Shown one piece after another: positions 29,106 through 39,429 of a stretch of 64,000 nucleotides of DNA. The translations under genes were made by a program, and so were the position numbers. A model generated the notes under the pieces. The model did no database searches and was not told the origin of the DNA. It saw only the letters and a list, made by a program, of their open reading frames with translations. How positions within the stretch are numbered: position 1 is the stretch's first letter; every line of letters begins with the position of its first letter. Location of the stretch: contig JAOTOL010001604.1 of NCBI GenBank assembly GCA_034440575.1, positions 689,001 through 753,000 on the forward strand, read 5' to 3'. Source of the stretch: Imbricaverruca yamaguchii (Eukaryota > Arthropoda > Thecostraca > Neoverrucidae).

Positions 29106-29569
29106 CTTAACTCGCTAAACAACCGACAAAAAAGCCAACTATCATTCACTATAAATCGCTACCTCCTATACTGTCAGTTAATTATCTGAGTACCTCAAGA
29201 AAAGCAGAAACTATTAAACAATTGTTTTTTTTAATGTTTTTTAAAATAAATAAATAAACAAAATGTCTAATATAATTGTCTTCCACACAAGTAGACAACT
29301 ATATGAATATCCCTTTTGATATTACTTATGGCTAGACACAAAAAATGAACAGTCACACAGCACTTATGAATACCCCCAACTTACTGCCAATTAAACCCTT
29401 TCTTAAACTTCAACACCAAACACACTATGCACAACAAAAAATAAATAAAGTATGTTAGGATAGTATGAGTGTTGTCTAATGTACTTATGAAATCTACACA
29501 CTTGTAATATCTCCTACTACAGAAATCGAAGCGTCGAGAACACGCTGAAAGCCACGCGCCCTCGTCTTG

Positions 29570-29960
29570 GCGCACACAAAGATGGCGCACGGCGGCGTCG
29601 CTAGGTTAATATAGTATAGTTTGCGTGCTACGAAAATGCTTATAAGATAAAAACTAATGAAATATAATCACATAAGTAATTGCTAAACACCTATCCACAG
29701 CTTAGACTAGAGTACTGCCCTGTTCTGCAACGACTTATCTGGAAACCTGGAGCTCCGACGGACGTCCTCCCACCTTGACACCTGGCGGCAAACAATGATG
29801 TGAATAACGTGAAATTTTGGCTTGTAATGAACTACACAATGTGTCCTGATGAATTGGCCCAACTGCTCAATCCCAGTCAGTGTTAGCAACACCCCCAGCC
29901 AGCTATAATTGAGTGCATGCATGTACATGCCAACTGTTGCGCTATGAAACAGCACAGCAT
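29570..29960 (-). repeat. Second copy of the 5.48-5.84 kb repeat
   Basis: It shares ATGGCGC, GGTTAATATAG, AGATAAAAACT, GCTAAAYAYCTAT and CTGGCGGCAAACA-type words in the same order as 5480-5840. The minus-strand reading (29955-29707) ends with VIHIIVCRQVSRWEDVRRSS. Function unknown. Confidence 0.5.
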
Positions 29961-31290
29961 GTGACTAAATGAATGGAAAATGCTCTTTCTGATTAACACA
30001 CACATGCCTCTAACTGTTTAGGGGGGATCAGTTGGCCAAAAATATTAAATAGACCGCATTATGCATGCTGTGCTGGAAGTGAAGGTGTTTTTGACCACAT
30101 GCCAGCCAGTCTGGTTGCAGGCAGGCATGGGCTCAGCCATGGCTGGAGTGGTAGTGGAAAGGGAGAGTGGCATGTTTTAGATTGTGTTTAGGAATTTAAT
30201 GTTATGCCTTTGCTCATGGGCATTGGATGGAACTAAAATGCACTAAAATTTGCATGTTCCTAACACTTTTGAGGACATGGTAGAGGAGCCACACACACAG
30301 GCTTAACAATATTGGGCTGGGGCAAGAATGGGAATGAGTCAAAACTGGGAACACTTTTGCATCTTATTGCACTACAAATAACCACAACCTATATTTGAAG
30401 CATTATAATACAAAAATCGACAGACTGTTCTGTCCTTGTGCCTCGGAACTATGACAGCCCGACAGGAGCGGAACTTTATGGGTTCAGTTGGAGATGCATA
30501 TCAACGGAGTCAGACTCATTTGCGGCAACATATTCTTGATCGCAAGGATGTTGATTTGAGGGAACACATTTATACTTCCAATGGTGTTGATTTTTGAAAA
30601 CGATTCAGATACCAATGCATGACGGCAATGGAGATGCACAAAGAATACGTGAAGGGACCACCATATAATGTGGTGGCTCAGACAATATCCACGTAATTCG
30701 CTGTACTGTCGATAATAATTCCGTCGCCAAACGCCGATTAAAAACACCAGCTGTTTAAAAGCAATATAACAATGTATTGCAACAGCATGATTGGCAACTG
30801 GGCTCATGAAGCATGCGGTATGTTCCAAGCCATAGCATGATTTCACTACATGTATATACACTGGGGAACGGGGTACCTAATGTCCAGCTCAGAAAAGGAA
30901 ACATTTAGGAGAAAATATAACAGTTGATAATTTTGCTGAGAGTTGTACTAAACATTGTTAAATGAAAGACGATTATGCAAAGTAACCAAATTCTAATATT
31001 AAGTAAAATATAATCACAAATTGGCCTGATATATTTCGAACATGACCCTTCTTCAGAGACAGAGTCAGTGTAAAATAATTGACAATGTGGCCTGGAAATT
31101 TACAGTTAATGGAATAGTGCCATTTCATCCTTGTCTTAAGTTTTTACCAATTTGCCACGTGATGTGTGGGCAGTCATTATACAAACAACAGCTAAATAAT
31201 GTAAAATGCATGTGACTGAAGTGAAATATGTGTATTACAACAGCATTGTGCTTTTTTAATCCTTAAGTGAAGATGCTTTATTTTCTTCCA
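29960..31290. other. No recognised gene
   Basis: AT-rich sequence with only short frames (for example 30484-30861 minus, which is Cys/His/Ile-rich and unlike any family I know). No repeat structure noticed. Confidence 0.4.
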
Positions 31291-31766
31291 ATCTTTCACT
31301 ATTCCCAAACAACTTCTTTCTTCATCCACACAGTTAACGGTGAAGTAATTTTAGGACACTGGACAGAGTACATACACAAATACATCTTATGCACATGCGT
31401 TGAAGCACACGCTTTATGGATCAGGTTGTCCACCAATATTGACAAAATGGTTTTAATTGTCAAGTCCAAGCATCGGCTGTATTTAAATACCAACCCAGCA
31501 ATGGACATGGCAACAAGTACATATGATCCGATCGTTACAGTAATAATGTTCATGGCTTCCCTAGACAACTTCCCTATATATCTCCCATATACACTATATG
31601 CCTGCATATCCATGATGCGTTATCATCTACTGCACTCGTGTTCTCGTGTGTGTATGAACGAGCGAGTGAATAAGTAATTAAGCGTACGTGTGAGGGACGA
31701 GTTAGTGGGTGAGTGCGTACCTGGTAAGTGAGTGGTTGGTTATTTTGGCTTAGGGGCGCATCGACT

Positions 31767-32561
31767 GGACAAGATGAGCATATCTCGCTGCAAAAAGATT
31801 TAGACGAACTTGTGAAGTGGTCCGAAGAATGGCAAATGAAATTTAATTTTGATAAGTGCAAAATCATGCATGTAGGTGAGCAGCATATGAAGGCTCCATA
31901 CTTGATGGGTGGCCAAGTGCTATCAGTGACTAAACAGGATAAGGATTTAGGTGTTATTCTAAACACAGAACTGGGGGCATCAGAACAGACCAAGGAAGCC
32001 AGGAAGAAGGCACTGAGAATGCTCGGGGCAATAAATAGGAATGTATCATACAGAAGTGAGGAAGTGATCAGGAAGCTTTACTGTGCATACGTCAGGCCAC
32101 ATTTGGAATACTGCATCCAAGCTTGGTCTCCTAGCTATGAAAAAGATTGTTGGCTTTTAGAGAGAGTACAAAAGAGGGCTACAAAAATGGTTAATGGCAT
32201 AAGCAACCTGGCATATGAGGAAAGATTGAAGAAATTGAATATGTTTTCACTTAGATATAGAAGGCTGAGAGGAGATCTCATCGAGGTCTTTAAATTTGTC
32301 CATGGTCTGGAGAGGGGATACCTTGGGGAAATGTTTGAATTGAACAGAAATGATGCAATTAGAGGTCATAAATTCAAAATTAAAGTTAACCACAGCAGAA
32401 CAAGGTTAAGGCAAACTTTCTTCACCAGCAGGGTAGTAGAACACTGGAACCAGCTGCCAGAAAACATTGTCAGTAGCAGCACATTGAACATCTTTAAAAA
32501 CAGCATAGACAATCATTATAAGAATAGAGGGCTTGCTTTTCAGTATTACAGGGAGGGCTGA
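31767..32561 (+). CDS. CR1-like ORF2 C-terminal part
   Basis: The 3' part of a reverse transcriptase ORF, without the catalytic FADD. It begins at ELVKWSEEWQMKFNFDKCK and continues DKDLGVILNT, RPHLEYCIQAWSP, LERVQKRATKMV and the terminal FTSRVVEHWNQLP. The frame is intact to a TGA at 32561. It is clearly related to, but a different subfamily from, the ORF2 at 1340-4153 (for example HLEYSVQAWSP there). It cannot be functional alone. Upstream residues in the same open frame come from the interrupted hairpin retroposon. Confidence 0.9.
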   Translation, partial: GQDEHISLQKDLDELVKWSEEWQMKFNFDKCKIMHVGEQHMKAPYLMGGQVLSVTKQDKDLGVILNTELGASEQTKEARKKALRMLGAINRNVSYRSEEVIRKLYCAYVRPHLEYCIQAWSPSYEKDCWLLERVQKRATKMVNGISNLAYEERLKKLNMFSLRYRRLRGDLIEVFKFVHGLERGYLGEMFELNRNDAIRGHKFKIKVNHSRTRLRQTFFTSRVVEHWNQLPENIVSSSTLNIFKNSIDNHYKNRGLAFQYYREG

Positions 32562-32680
32562 TTGACAGATTTGGTGGGCAACTGGTTCAGTGTACAGAGT
32601 GCAACCAAGAAGGGCCCTTGTGGCTCATAGTTGCACTAATATTTCATGTCTTTATGTCTTTATGTCAGTTAGTGTACTGT
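31767..32680 (+). mobile_element. 5'-truncated CR1-like retrotransposon
   Basis: The copy starts abruptly within the RT/post-RT region and ends with the family 3' terminus (CCAAGAAGGGCCCTTGTGGC ... then three TTTATGTC-type units at 32645-32667). It inserted into hairpin retroposon copy d. The 3' end defines the family of the solo ends at 296-356 and 10328-10392. Confidence 0.85.
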
Positions 32681-33800
32681 AGTGACATTAGGGTAGCGCC
32701 CATTGGTAAGTGAGTGAACTTCTGGGCAAATGATGGGGTGGGTGATGGTGCTGGTGAGTGATTACGAAGTGAATAAGTCGGCGAGTGCAAGTGAGCATGC
32801 AGTATCATGCTATATAGGGAATTGGTTTAAAGGGGCCCCAAAGCTACCATTGTGCTTAGGGTGCCTTTTGTTCCTGATTTCATTGGATTCTGCAATGTTT
32901 AGTTCTGCTGTCTTTACAAATCCGTTGGCTTGTGATGCTCAGAGTTGCACCATCTACTACGCTCAGCATCACAATCTTACAGATTTGTAAAGACATGGCA
33001 GAATGAAAAATTGCAGAATCCGTTGAAAAAGTCACCACTGACCACAATGGAGGCTTCATGGACCTTCATAAAACCAGTTCCCTATACAGCATCACACTGT
33101 ACATACATTGCCTGCACTTGCCGACTTATCCGGTACGTAATCACCAACCAGCACAATCACTCACCCAGTTCATTCACCCTCCCAGATACGTGCTCACTCA
33201 ATACTTCGTCACTCACTCACTCACTCAGTGACGTATTCACTTACGCGTCCATCACCACATGCGAACACTTCCAATTACAGTAGGTACAGGATAATTATCT
33301 AGGGAAACCACGAACATTTTTCCGTTAGTCACATCATATGTACTTGTTGCAATGTCTACTGTCATGTTGGTATTTAAATATAGCAGATACTTGGAATTGG
33401 GTGAGGATTAAAACACTTCAGTCAATAATGGACAGCCTAATACATAAAGCATGTACTACAAACCCTGTGTGCAAAATGGCTATGTATATACTTTGTCCCT
33501 GAAGAATGGCCATACCAAAACACAGACCAACTTGTGATTCTATCTTACTTAATATAAGCATTTGGTTAATTTCTATAATCGTCTTCAAAGTATCACAGCA
33601 CGGAAATATCAGTGGACACATCCACATGTAATCGTGCTAAGATGCAAGAACAAGATGACTAGACATGCATCTTTGCAGGTCATAACCAGATATCAAACAT
33701 TCCTCAGGCAATCCCCACTCTGCTGATTCCACACCTCAGGTACACATAACGCAAAGCATGTACACAATATCACACACTGCACTCATCAATTGCATGCTCT

Positions 33801-34424
33801 TCATGGTATCCTCTCAAGTGCACATGACAATTTGCACACGTCGGTTGGCGAGCCAGCGTCGTCGCCGCCGCCCCAGGTGTCCAGGTGGCCGGCCGTCAGT
33901 GGTGTCACGTAGTTGTCGAAGCGGCACCAGACGGACGGCGCGGCCTCCGGGCCGGTGGCGTCAGACAACCGCGCCACGCAGTAGTGGTGACCGGCGTTCA
34001 ACGAGCCGCCGCGGTGCACGACCAGCGCGTACAGCTGGTACTGGACGGCCGGACGGCCGCGAACTGGCACCCACAGCTGCTCCTTCAGCACCACGCCAGT
34101 CAGCACCATGCGGCGCGTGCCCATGCCACGCTCGAACATGAAGCGCACCAGCGAGATGACGAGGTACTGCGGCGGACGAGGTACACTTTGATATTGCTTG
34201 ACCCGGATAATTTCTCCTTTGTCAGCACTTTCTGATACAGCCTTTGCAATAAAATGGTCAGGATGAGTCTCTAGAAATTTTACCAAAGTGCAAGATGAAA
34301 GCTTAAAATACTTAGTTTGTTTCATCCTCTAGCCTCTGAATATGAGAACTCAAAGCTGCATAAGAATGGAAACAGTCACCTGCACTCAACGACATCTTCT
34401 CAGCTGCTTCACGGAGTAATCCAG
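33801..34424 (-). pseudogene. Chimera: ZSWIM3-like N-terminus joined to USP C-terminal catalytic segment
   Basis: On the minus strand a textbook acceptor (TTTCCTCCCTTTCCAG) ends at 34425. The exon then reads MSLSAGDCFHSY, a frame break near 34318, and YFKLSSCTLVKFLETHPDHF ... IRVKQYQSV, matching the N-terminus of ZSWIM copies 1 and 2. At that point homology switches abruptly and in frame to a ubiquitin-specific protease C-terminus: PPQYLVISLVRFMFER, YQLYALVVHRGGSLNAGHHY (His box) and WCRFDNYVTPL (Asp/Asn box). This part is GC-rich, unlike the ZSWIM part. The USP Cys box is absent, so no protease activity is expected. The USP35/38 type is my best match. It may be gene-fragment capture, as in Pack-MULEs. 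Confidence 0.6.
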
Positions 34425-34544
34425 CTGGAAAGGGAGGAAAAGTTCGAACGTTACAATAGTTATCACTACCTTCACCCATTTCAGAATCAAACAGAATAAC
34501 AATCACCTCACATATATAAAGAGATCCAGCTGAATAGTCACATC

Positions 34545-34925
34545 CAACCTGTCTAGCAAGAGTTCCAGCCTGGCAAGCGGGTCAGCCAATGTGCCCAGCG
34601 AGTGGGCCAGTCTGCTTGGCAAACAGGCCCACCTGTATGGCAAATGAGCCAGCCTGACCAACAAGCGTGCTGGCCTGAGCAACAAGTGGGCCAGCCAGCC
34701 TGCCCTGAAAGTGAACCAGCCTGCTTGGTAAGCAGGTCCGCCTGCCCTGTGAGTGGGCTACTTGCCATGCAGGCCTGCCATGCCCACTTGCCATGCGAGC
34801 AAGCAGGCTTGCCTGCACAGTAAGTGGATCCACCTGCACAGTAAGTGGATCCACCTGCACAGCAAGTAGGTTTGCCTGCCCTGCAAGTGGGCCAGCCCTC
34901 TTGGTAAGCCCACAAGCCAACATAT
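34545..34925. repeat. Degenerate tandem repeat of TTGCC/GGCAGG/CTGGCC words
   Basis: About 380 bp built from variants of CAAGTGGGCCAGCCTG and CAAGCAGGCTTGCCTGC at roughly 24-30-bp spacing. The only near-identical pair is the 21-bp unit at 34820-34861 (GTGGATCCACCTGCACA). Open frames on both strands are by-products. Confidence 0.7.
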
Positions 34926-34989
34926 CCAGCTATGTTGGTCCAGCATTCTAATATTTCTGAGGAAAATCTTCCCCATGTTATACTGAATA

Positions 34990-35280
34990 AATTGATCAAA
35001 TGTCACAAAAATCAAGGCTACAAAAAAATTGGTGCATGCAACCCTGCTTCAGCAACAAATAGGGGCAAATATATTGACAAGGGTAAGTTTTGATTCTCAG
35101 TGATACTTTTTGATGTGCTTAAGACAAGCAACCACATAATTTATCCACAAATGGTTATTCCTAAGTCAACAGTGGTCAATACAATTGATGACTTAATAGG
35201 CACAGGTTTGTGGCTTATAGCCCTGATGCTTCAAGAAGGAACTTTTGAATCCTGTGGCAGTGGAATTTGAGGAACAACTT
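34990..35280 (-). repeat. Diverged ZSWIM-family 5' block
   Basis: It matches 20890-20990 and 39600-39700 around TTATC.(A/G)C.AATGGTTA, AACAGTGGTCAATACAATTG and TGACTTAATAGGCACA. It lies upstream (minus strand) of the chimeric ZSWIM/USP exon, as the block does for copies 1 and 2. This supports it being the same family. Confidence 0.5.
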
Positions 35281-35435
35281 GAGGAAAAAAATAAACAAAA
35301 GGAACAGCATTGTTGTCAGAAAAATTATGAACTTGTTTGTCTTAAGAAGGCTTAATAACAATCTAAGATACTGCAGCACAACTGATTTAAATCACATGTG
35401 ACACACCATGTACTGACAATTATATGTAGAGAGTA

Positions 35436-35580
35436 CTTGATGCAAATCAAAGCCACCCAGTGTAGAGCACTCCATGCAAATCAAAGCCACCCAGTGTCTA
35501 GAGCACTCCATGCAAATCAAAGCCACCCAGTGTCTAGAGCACTTCATGCAAATCAAAGCCACCCAGTGTCTAGAGGACTC
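35436..35580 (+). repeat. 36-bp tandem repeat carrying the octamer ATGCAAAT, four units
   Basis: Each unit contains ATGCAAATCAAAGCCACCCA followed by GTGTCTAGAGCACTCC. ATGCAAAT is the classical POU/octamer element and is preserved in all four units (35441, 35474, 35510 and 35546). The first unit is 3 bp shorter. Regulatory use is only a possibility. Confidence 0.85.
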
Positions 35581-35728
35581 TAGCACCTCTCCAATTCCTG
35601 AAAGTGGTTTTATCCCCTTTAAAATCCTTAAAAATCCCATCACCTTACCACCTCTCTTCTTTGTTCCAGCAGTCTCGCGCCGCCGGAAACAACCGCCAGT
35701 TTTTTTCTTCTCAAATCCGTATGATCTA

Positions 35729-35940
35729 TGACGTCACTGGCGTGCGTTGATATACACAGGGGATGTATTGGTGTAAATCGACGCAGGCGTAGATTTACAC
35801 ACAGCTGCTCATTGGCGTAAACCTACGCGGACGTCGATTTACACTGGTGGAGGTCTCGGTGTATACCGACGCAGATCTACGTTGATTTACACACAGGGGA
35901 CTCCCTGTGGAAATCGACGTCGGCGTCGATATACACGCTT
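35729..35940. repeat. Array of four palindromic GTAAATC...GATTTAC units
   Basis: Four imperfect palindromes of about 26 bp follow each other. The first (near 35771) is almost perfect: GTAAATCGACGC, AG, GCGTAGATTTAC. The others carry CGACGT, TACGCG and CGATATAC variants. They are separated by ACACAG..G-type spacers, and a TGACGTCA element lies just before them at 35730. Subterminal palindromes of a DNA transposon or a cluster of dimeric binding sites are both possible. Confidence 0.7.
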
Positions 35941-36256
35941 CCATAAAATATATACTACACATATTACTAAAATTGAACGAAAAACATATTACTGAAATAT
36001 TTGTTCCGATCTATACTTTATATTTGTTGATGTATCGACCAATGAAACCTACAAGTCCATTGTCGTAAAGTTCTAGCTCGAATGGCGTCATACGGTGTGT
36101 CTTCTATTTTGGGAAAAAGTGCAGCCAATTGGAGAAAAAAGACAAGGTTTGACGCTACGGCGTATTTTTTATAATAATGGGACGGGTGTCGTTATTTTTT
36201 CACCAACTGTATTTTTATTTGCGGTCAGTGACGGCATTTTAAAAAAATAATAATGG

Positions 36257-37094
36257 CTACTGGACATAGTTTTCTGTTGGCGGTGCTGTTGCTTCTCGGG
36301 GTGCGATGTGCTCTTTGTCGAGGAACATGCACCGTTTGCTTTCATGGCGTGGTCCTCCGACCTGTTTTCTGTATGTTGGCCCTGTTTTCATACTTATAAT
36401 TTTTACAAACATTTGCAGGGCTGTTCCGTTCTTGGTTGCCCGGTTGCATGATGTCGAGTCCAGTTTCACACATCCATTTCTTCAAATTTGGTTGGACTCG
36501 TCTTGGATTTTTTCCTCCGTCGAGAGTGACGTTCATGATATGTTGTGCTGTATTTTCCAGGAGGTGAAGCTCAACAGCTTGCATTGGATGACGTACCGTG
36601 ATTCCCCTTGATGTATCGACCATTATTCCCTGTAGGTCGCCGATTTCCCAGCTGGCCTCTTCCATTCTCCACCTGTACCTTTGCCGTGCCATAAATTGAA
36701 GCCAGTTGTTGGTGAAGGCAGCTGGAGCGTAGTTATTTGATGGATGCATGTTGTATAGCCAGAACCACATACTGCAGATTACACAAGTATCTCCGCAGGT
36801 CAACTTGGTTGCGGCGTCCTCATCCATTTGACGGCTTGTCATGAACGTCGTGCGGAATGCTTTTTGCTGCATAGTATGGAAAATGTTACTTCTCGGTGTA
36901 ACAGTTCCATTTCCACTCCCTCCAGTGCTTTCGTCATGTCCAGTGTCCTTCTTGAGCCTCTTGGGCGTCCGTTGCAGGCCGGCTTTGGGCGTCGCCGGTG
37001 GCGTCCGATCCGTCTCCATCGAGTTCCTGCCAAGTGGCGAGCCAGGCATGTGCCGTTGTGCGACATGGTGGTTCGGGGATTCGACCCACTCCAA
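36257..37094 (-). pseudogene. Endogenous parvovirus-like VP fragment
   Basis: The minus-strand frame 37094-36342 has a Pro/Thr-rich start, then WFWLYNMHPSNNYAPAAF, a Trp/Arg-rich strand and QAVELHLLEN. These are arranged like capsid-protein beta-strands of invertebrate-type parvoviruses (HAQ-xVEVHxxEN pattern). After a frameshift near 36400 a second frame (to 36257) carries GPRHESKRCMFLDKEH. The frame overlaps the start of the NS1-like frame, and the order NS then VP on one strand is the parvovirus order. The call rests on motifs and gene order. No intact capsid gene remains. Confidence 0.45.
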
Positions 37095-37375
37095 TTCTGT
37101 TCCGTGTAGTCATGATTTCAGTGTTCAGTCTGTATGTCTTACACCTGCTGTTGATGGATTCCTTATCTCCTCCAACAGTCAGGTATTGCGCAATATCGTG
37201 GCTTGTCGTGATGATAATTGGCATTCCCCGCATGATTTCGTGTTCGTTGTATTTCACTGCAACCTCTTGTTCCTCTCTGCCAAGCAGTTTTTTTTTCGTG
37301 TCATCCACGTTTCTATCATTTACCATATTTTCTTCCAATAACCCGATATTGGTCTTGCACACATGCTTTAGCTTG
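36934..37375 (-). pseudogene. Endogenous parvovirus-like NS1 (SF3 helicase) C-terminal fragment
   Basis: The minus-strand frame starts abruptly with NIGLLEENMVN (Walker-B-like LLEE). It continues VDDTKKKLLGREEQEVAVKY, MRGMPIIITTSHDI (sensor/motif C of SF3 helicases) and SINSRCKTYRL. The spacing is that of parvoviral NS1 between motifs B and C. The N-terminal origin-binding part and Walker A are missing: homology ends near 37375, where a ZSWIM copy begins. No frameshift is seen inside this short piece, so the insertion may be fairly recent. Confidence 0.55.
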
Positions 37376-37382
37376 TCATGTT

Positions 37383-38330
37383 CGTGAGGACACCAGACAT
37401 GTCCCCCCTAGAGAGCCCTCGCACCCACTGATCCCTGATTTCATCCCAGTTTCCCCTAAGGTAACATTCTGTGGAAGCATGTATAATATATTGACGAACA
37501 CGTTCATACTCAGCCTCTGGTCTGGCATATACAAGCTGCTGTAAAGTCGGCAGAACCCGATCCCTCTCGGTCTTGGTCATTCCAGCGAGATTGAGCTCCC
37601 GCTGAAATGCCTGCAGCACATGGGATGTGCACAGGAACAAGTTGCAGTTTGGGAACACGTCGATAATCGCTCTACTACTGCTTTGCCATAAGTGACCTGC
37701 AAATGCCGCTGAAGGTTTTTTTGTCGGCACCATCATGGTATTGACGTGCTTTGGCCTTTGCTTCCTCCGTGAGACGACGATTTTCCGGCTGCAACAGAAA
37801 GTTTTCCTTGGATACTGGATGGCAATGGTTGAAGTTCACATGCTTCACTACAAGGCGCAGGGTTGTATCCAGAGAGACCGGGATGCTTGCAGCATATCCA
37901 AGTTTCTTAGTTGTGGCTCTCCTAACCCTATTGTCTGCCTTATTTTGGTAGTGTCGTCCACCCTGGGTACAAGAGAACGTGATGGACTTGTACTTCTTAT
38001 TTCTCAGAAGAGTCTCACTGCTTGCCACCAATTCTGACAGGAAATGGCCAGGATTAGTTTTCAGAAACTTGCTCAAAGTTACTGAGCTAGACTTGAAGAA
38101 TGTCACATTGGTAGTTTTCTAGCTCACGAATCCGAGCACTAACTTCATCAAAGGAATCAGAACAGTCACCTTCACTCAGTGAGTCCATCTTCCTTAGTGC
38201 CTTGAATCCCCAGTTCTCCGAAACACATTGCAGAAAATCGTCAGCAATCTGGTTCCTTCTTGCTTTTACTTCTATTTTAAGAATTAAGTTAATGGTTGAC
38301 ATGGAGGTAGCATTCTGAAATCACCATGTA
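37383..38330 (-). pseudogene. MULE/ZSWIM3-like gene, copy 2 (core-deleted, C-terminus missing)
   Basis: Nearly identical to 19595-20520: same N-terminal module (FFKSSSVTLSKFLKTNPGHF), KHVNFNHCHPVSKENF, the same short substitute for the DDE core, AIIDVFPNCNLFLCTSHVLQ, and FQRELNLAGMTKTERDR. It stops at GVLTN, just before the part containing the SWIM finger, and abuts the NS1-like fragment. A frameshift near 37730 and another near 38110 interrupt it. The C run that is 15 bases long in copy 1 is six here. Confidence 0.7.
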
Positions 38331-38475
38331 GCAATGTTAAATTTTTCAAGAAAATGGGTAGACAACACCACCTAATGGAAGTTCAATCGACCTCCCTCTC
38401 TATGGCTTATGTAACATCTTTGCGTACTGCTTGCTGATAATGAAAGTTTACATAAAAACACTTGACCCTTGTGGC

Positions 38476-38569
38476 GCCACACTGAGTGTCACAGGGACGC
38501 CACACTGAGTGCCACAGGGGATGCCACACTGAGTGTCACAGGGGATGCCACACTGAGTGCCACAGGGAC
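38476..38569. repeat. 23/24-bp tandem repeat, four units
   Basis: GCCACACTGAGTGCCACAGG + GGAT with alternating GTGTC/GTGCC and GAC/GGAT endings. The pattern is an ABBA-like order of variants. Non-coding. Confidence 0.85.
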
Positions 38570-39425
38570 GCGACACCGACTTCCATTATTACAAATTACA
38601 TATTACAGAAGAAGGTATTAAAGAAGAAGGTAGGCTACTACAATGAATAATTATCCATTATTGGTTTTGGATTATATTCCAAAACCAACTTGAAATCAAC
38701 TGAAGACATCTTGAGGCCTTCAACAATTCCAATATGCCACAGTTGTGGTGCATCAATGACCTCTGACCAGCATGACCACCACAGTCAATGTGCTCCTAAA
38801 CCCCCAACCTCTGACCAGGAAATTTTATGAAACCATATCACAGATCCTCCTCTGTTTGAGATAATCTACCTAGACACCTAGACCGTGCACAGCAGCGCTG
38901 TACCGGTCTCTCAGTGCGGACCGGCGCCTGAAGGGGATACATACGGTGCCGCTGCGGAGTCGCGTCGCCACCTCTGCCGGAGTCGCGTCGCCAGCGCCCA
39001 GTAAAACCACTCGCTGGGTCTGGGTACGAGAACTGCTTTATTGCTCACATAGCGGCGATTCATCCTGACTAGAACATACCTTGGGTTCTAGTTAAGGCAC
39101 TAAGGTACACAGCTATGGAAAAGTAAGTGCAAGTGGGTTAAGTATACATGTAAGTCGGCTCAGTGAAGTGGAAGGCTATTAAGTCAGGTGGCTGCTGAAC
39201 ATAGTGCATTGGAGATGAGCGGAGAAATAAGTTGAAACGGGCCTGGATGCATAATTCACAACACTGCCCTCTAGCGTCAATAGAGCGAACCACAAGTTGA
39301 GACGCTAGATGGCGGGCGCGCGCTCACCAGCGGCTACGAGTCACCAGCTGGCCGCCAGATGGCCGGCGGATCCGCATCCGCTACAATGGTGTTATGGTAC
39401 ATGTTTCTTTTCTGGAACACAGAAA
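38570..39425. other. No recognised gene
   Basis: A GGAGTCGCGTCGCCA word is duplicated near 38955 and 38979 in a GC-rich island. Otherwise nothing recognisable. Confidence 0.35.
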
Positions 39426-39429
39426 CAAC

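Larger units (their letters stand above)
31735..32702 (-). mobile_element. Hairpin retroposon copy d, itself split by a CR1 copy; 13-bp target duplication
   Basis: TGGTAAGTGAGTG occurs at 31722-31734 and again at 32704-32716 and flanks the whole insert. Immediately inside on the left is the reversed tail and 3' body (GTTGGTTATTTTGGCTTAGG ... GCATCGACT). On the right is the reversed 5' body (GTGACATT ... TAGCGCCCA). Removing the CR1-like DNA between them leaves about 53-58 bp, the size of the other copies. The order of events was therefore palindrome, then hairpin retroposon, then CR1. Confidence 0.75.
31360..33505. repeat. Large imperfect palindrome (inverted repeat ~0.55-0.6 kb per arm)
   Basis: The left arm (31360-31734 plus 32717-32940) and right arm (32958-33505) are reverse complements at roughly 70-80% by eye. 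Anchors include TCATATGTACTTGTTGC, TTGGTATTTAAATA, GATAAGTCGGC, TATAGGGAAYTGGTTT and TGTCTTTACAAATC. The centre is near 32950 with a loop of about 20 bp. The left arm is interrupted at 31735-32702 by a retroposon. It could be a foldback element or a head-to-head duplication. The frame 31299-31613 (minus) crosses the outer edge and is not recognised. Confidence 0.75.
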
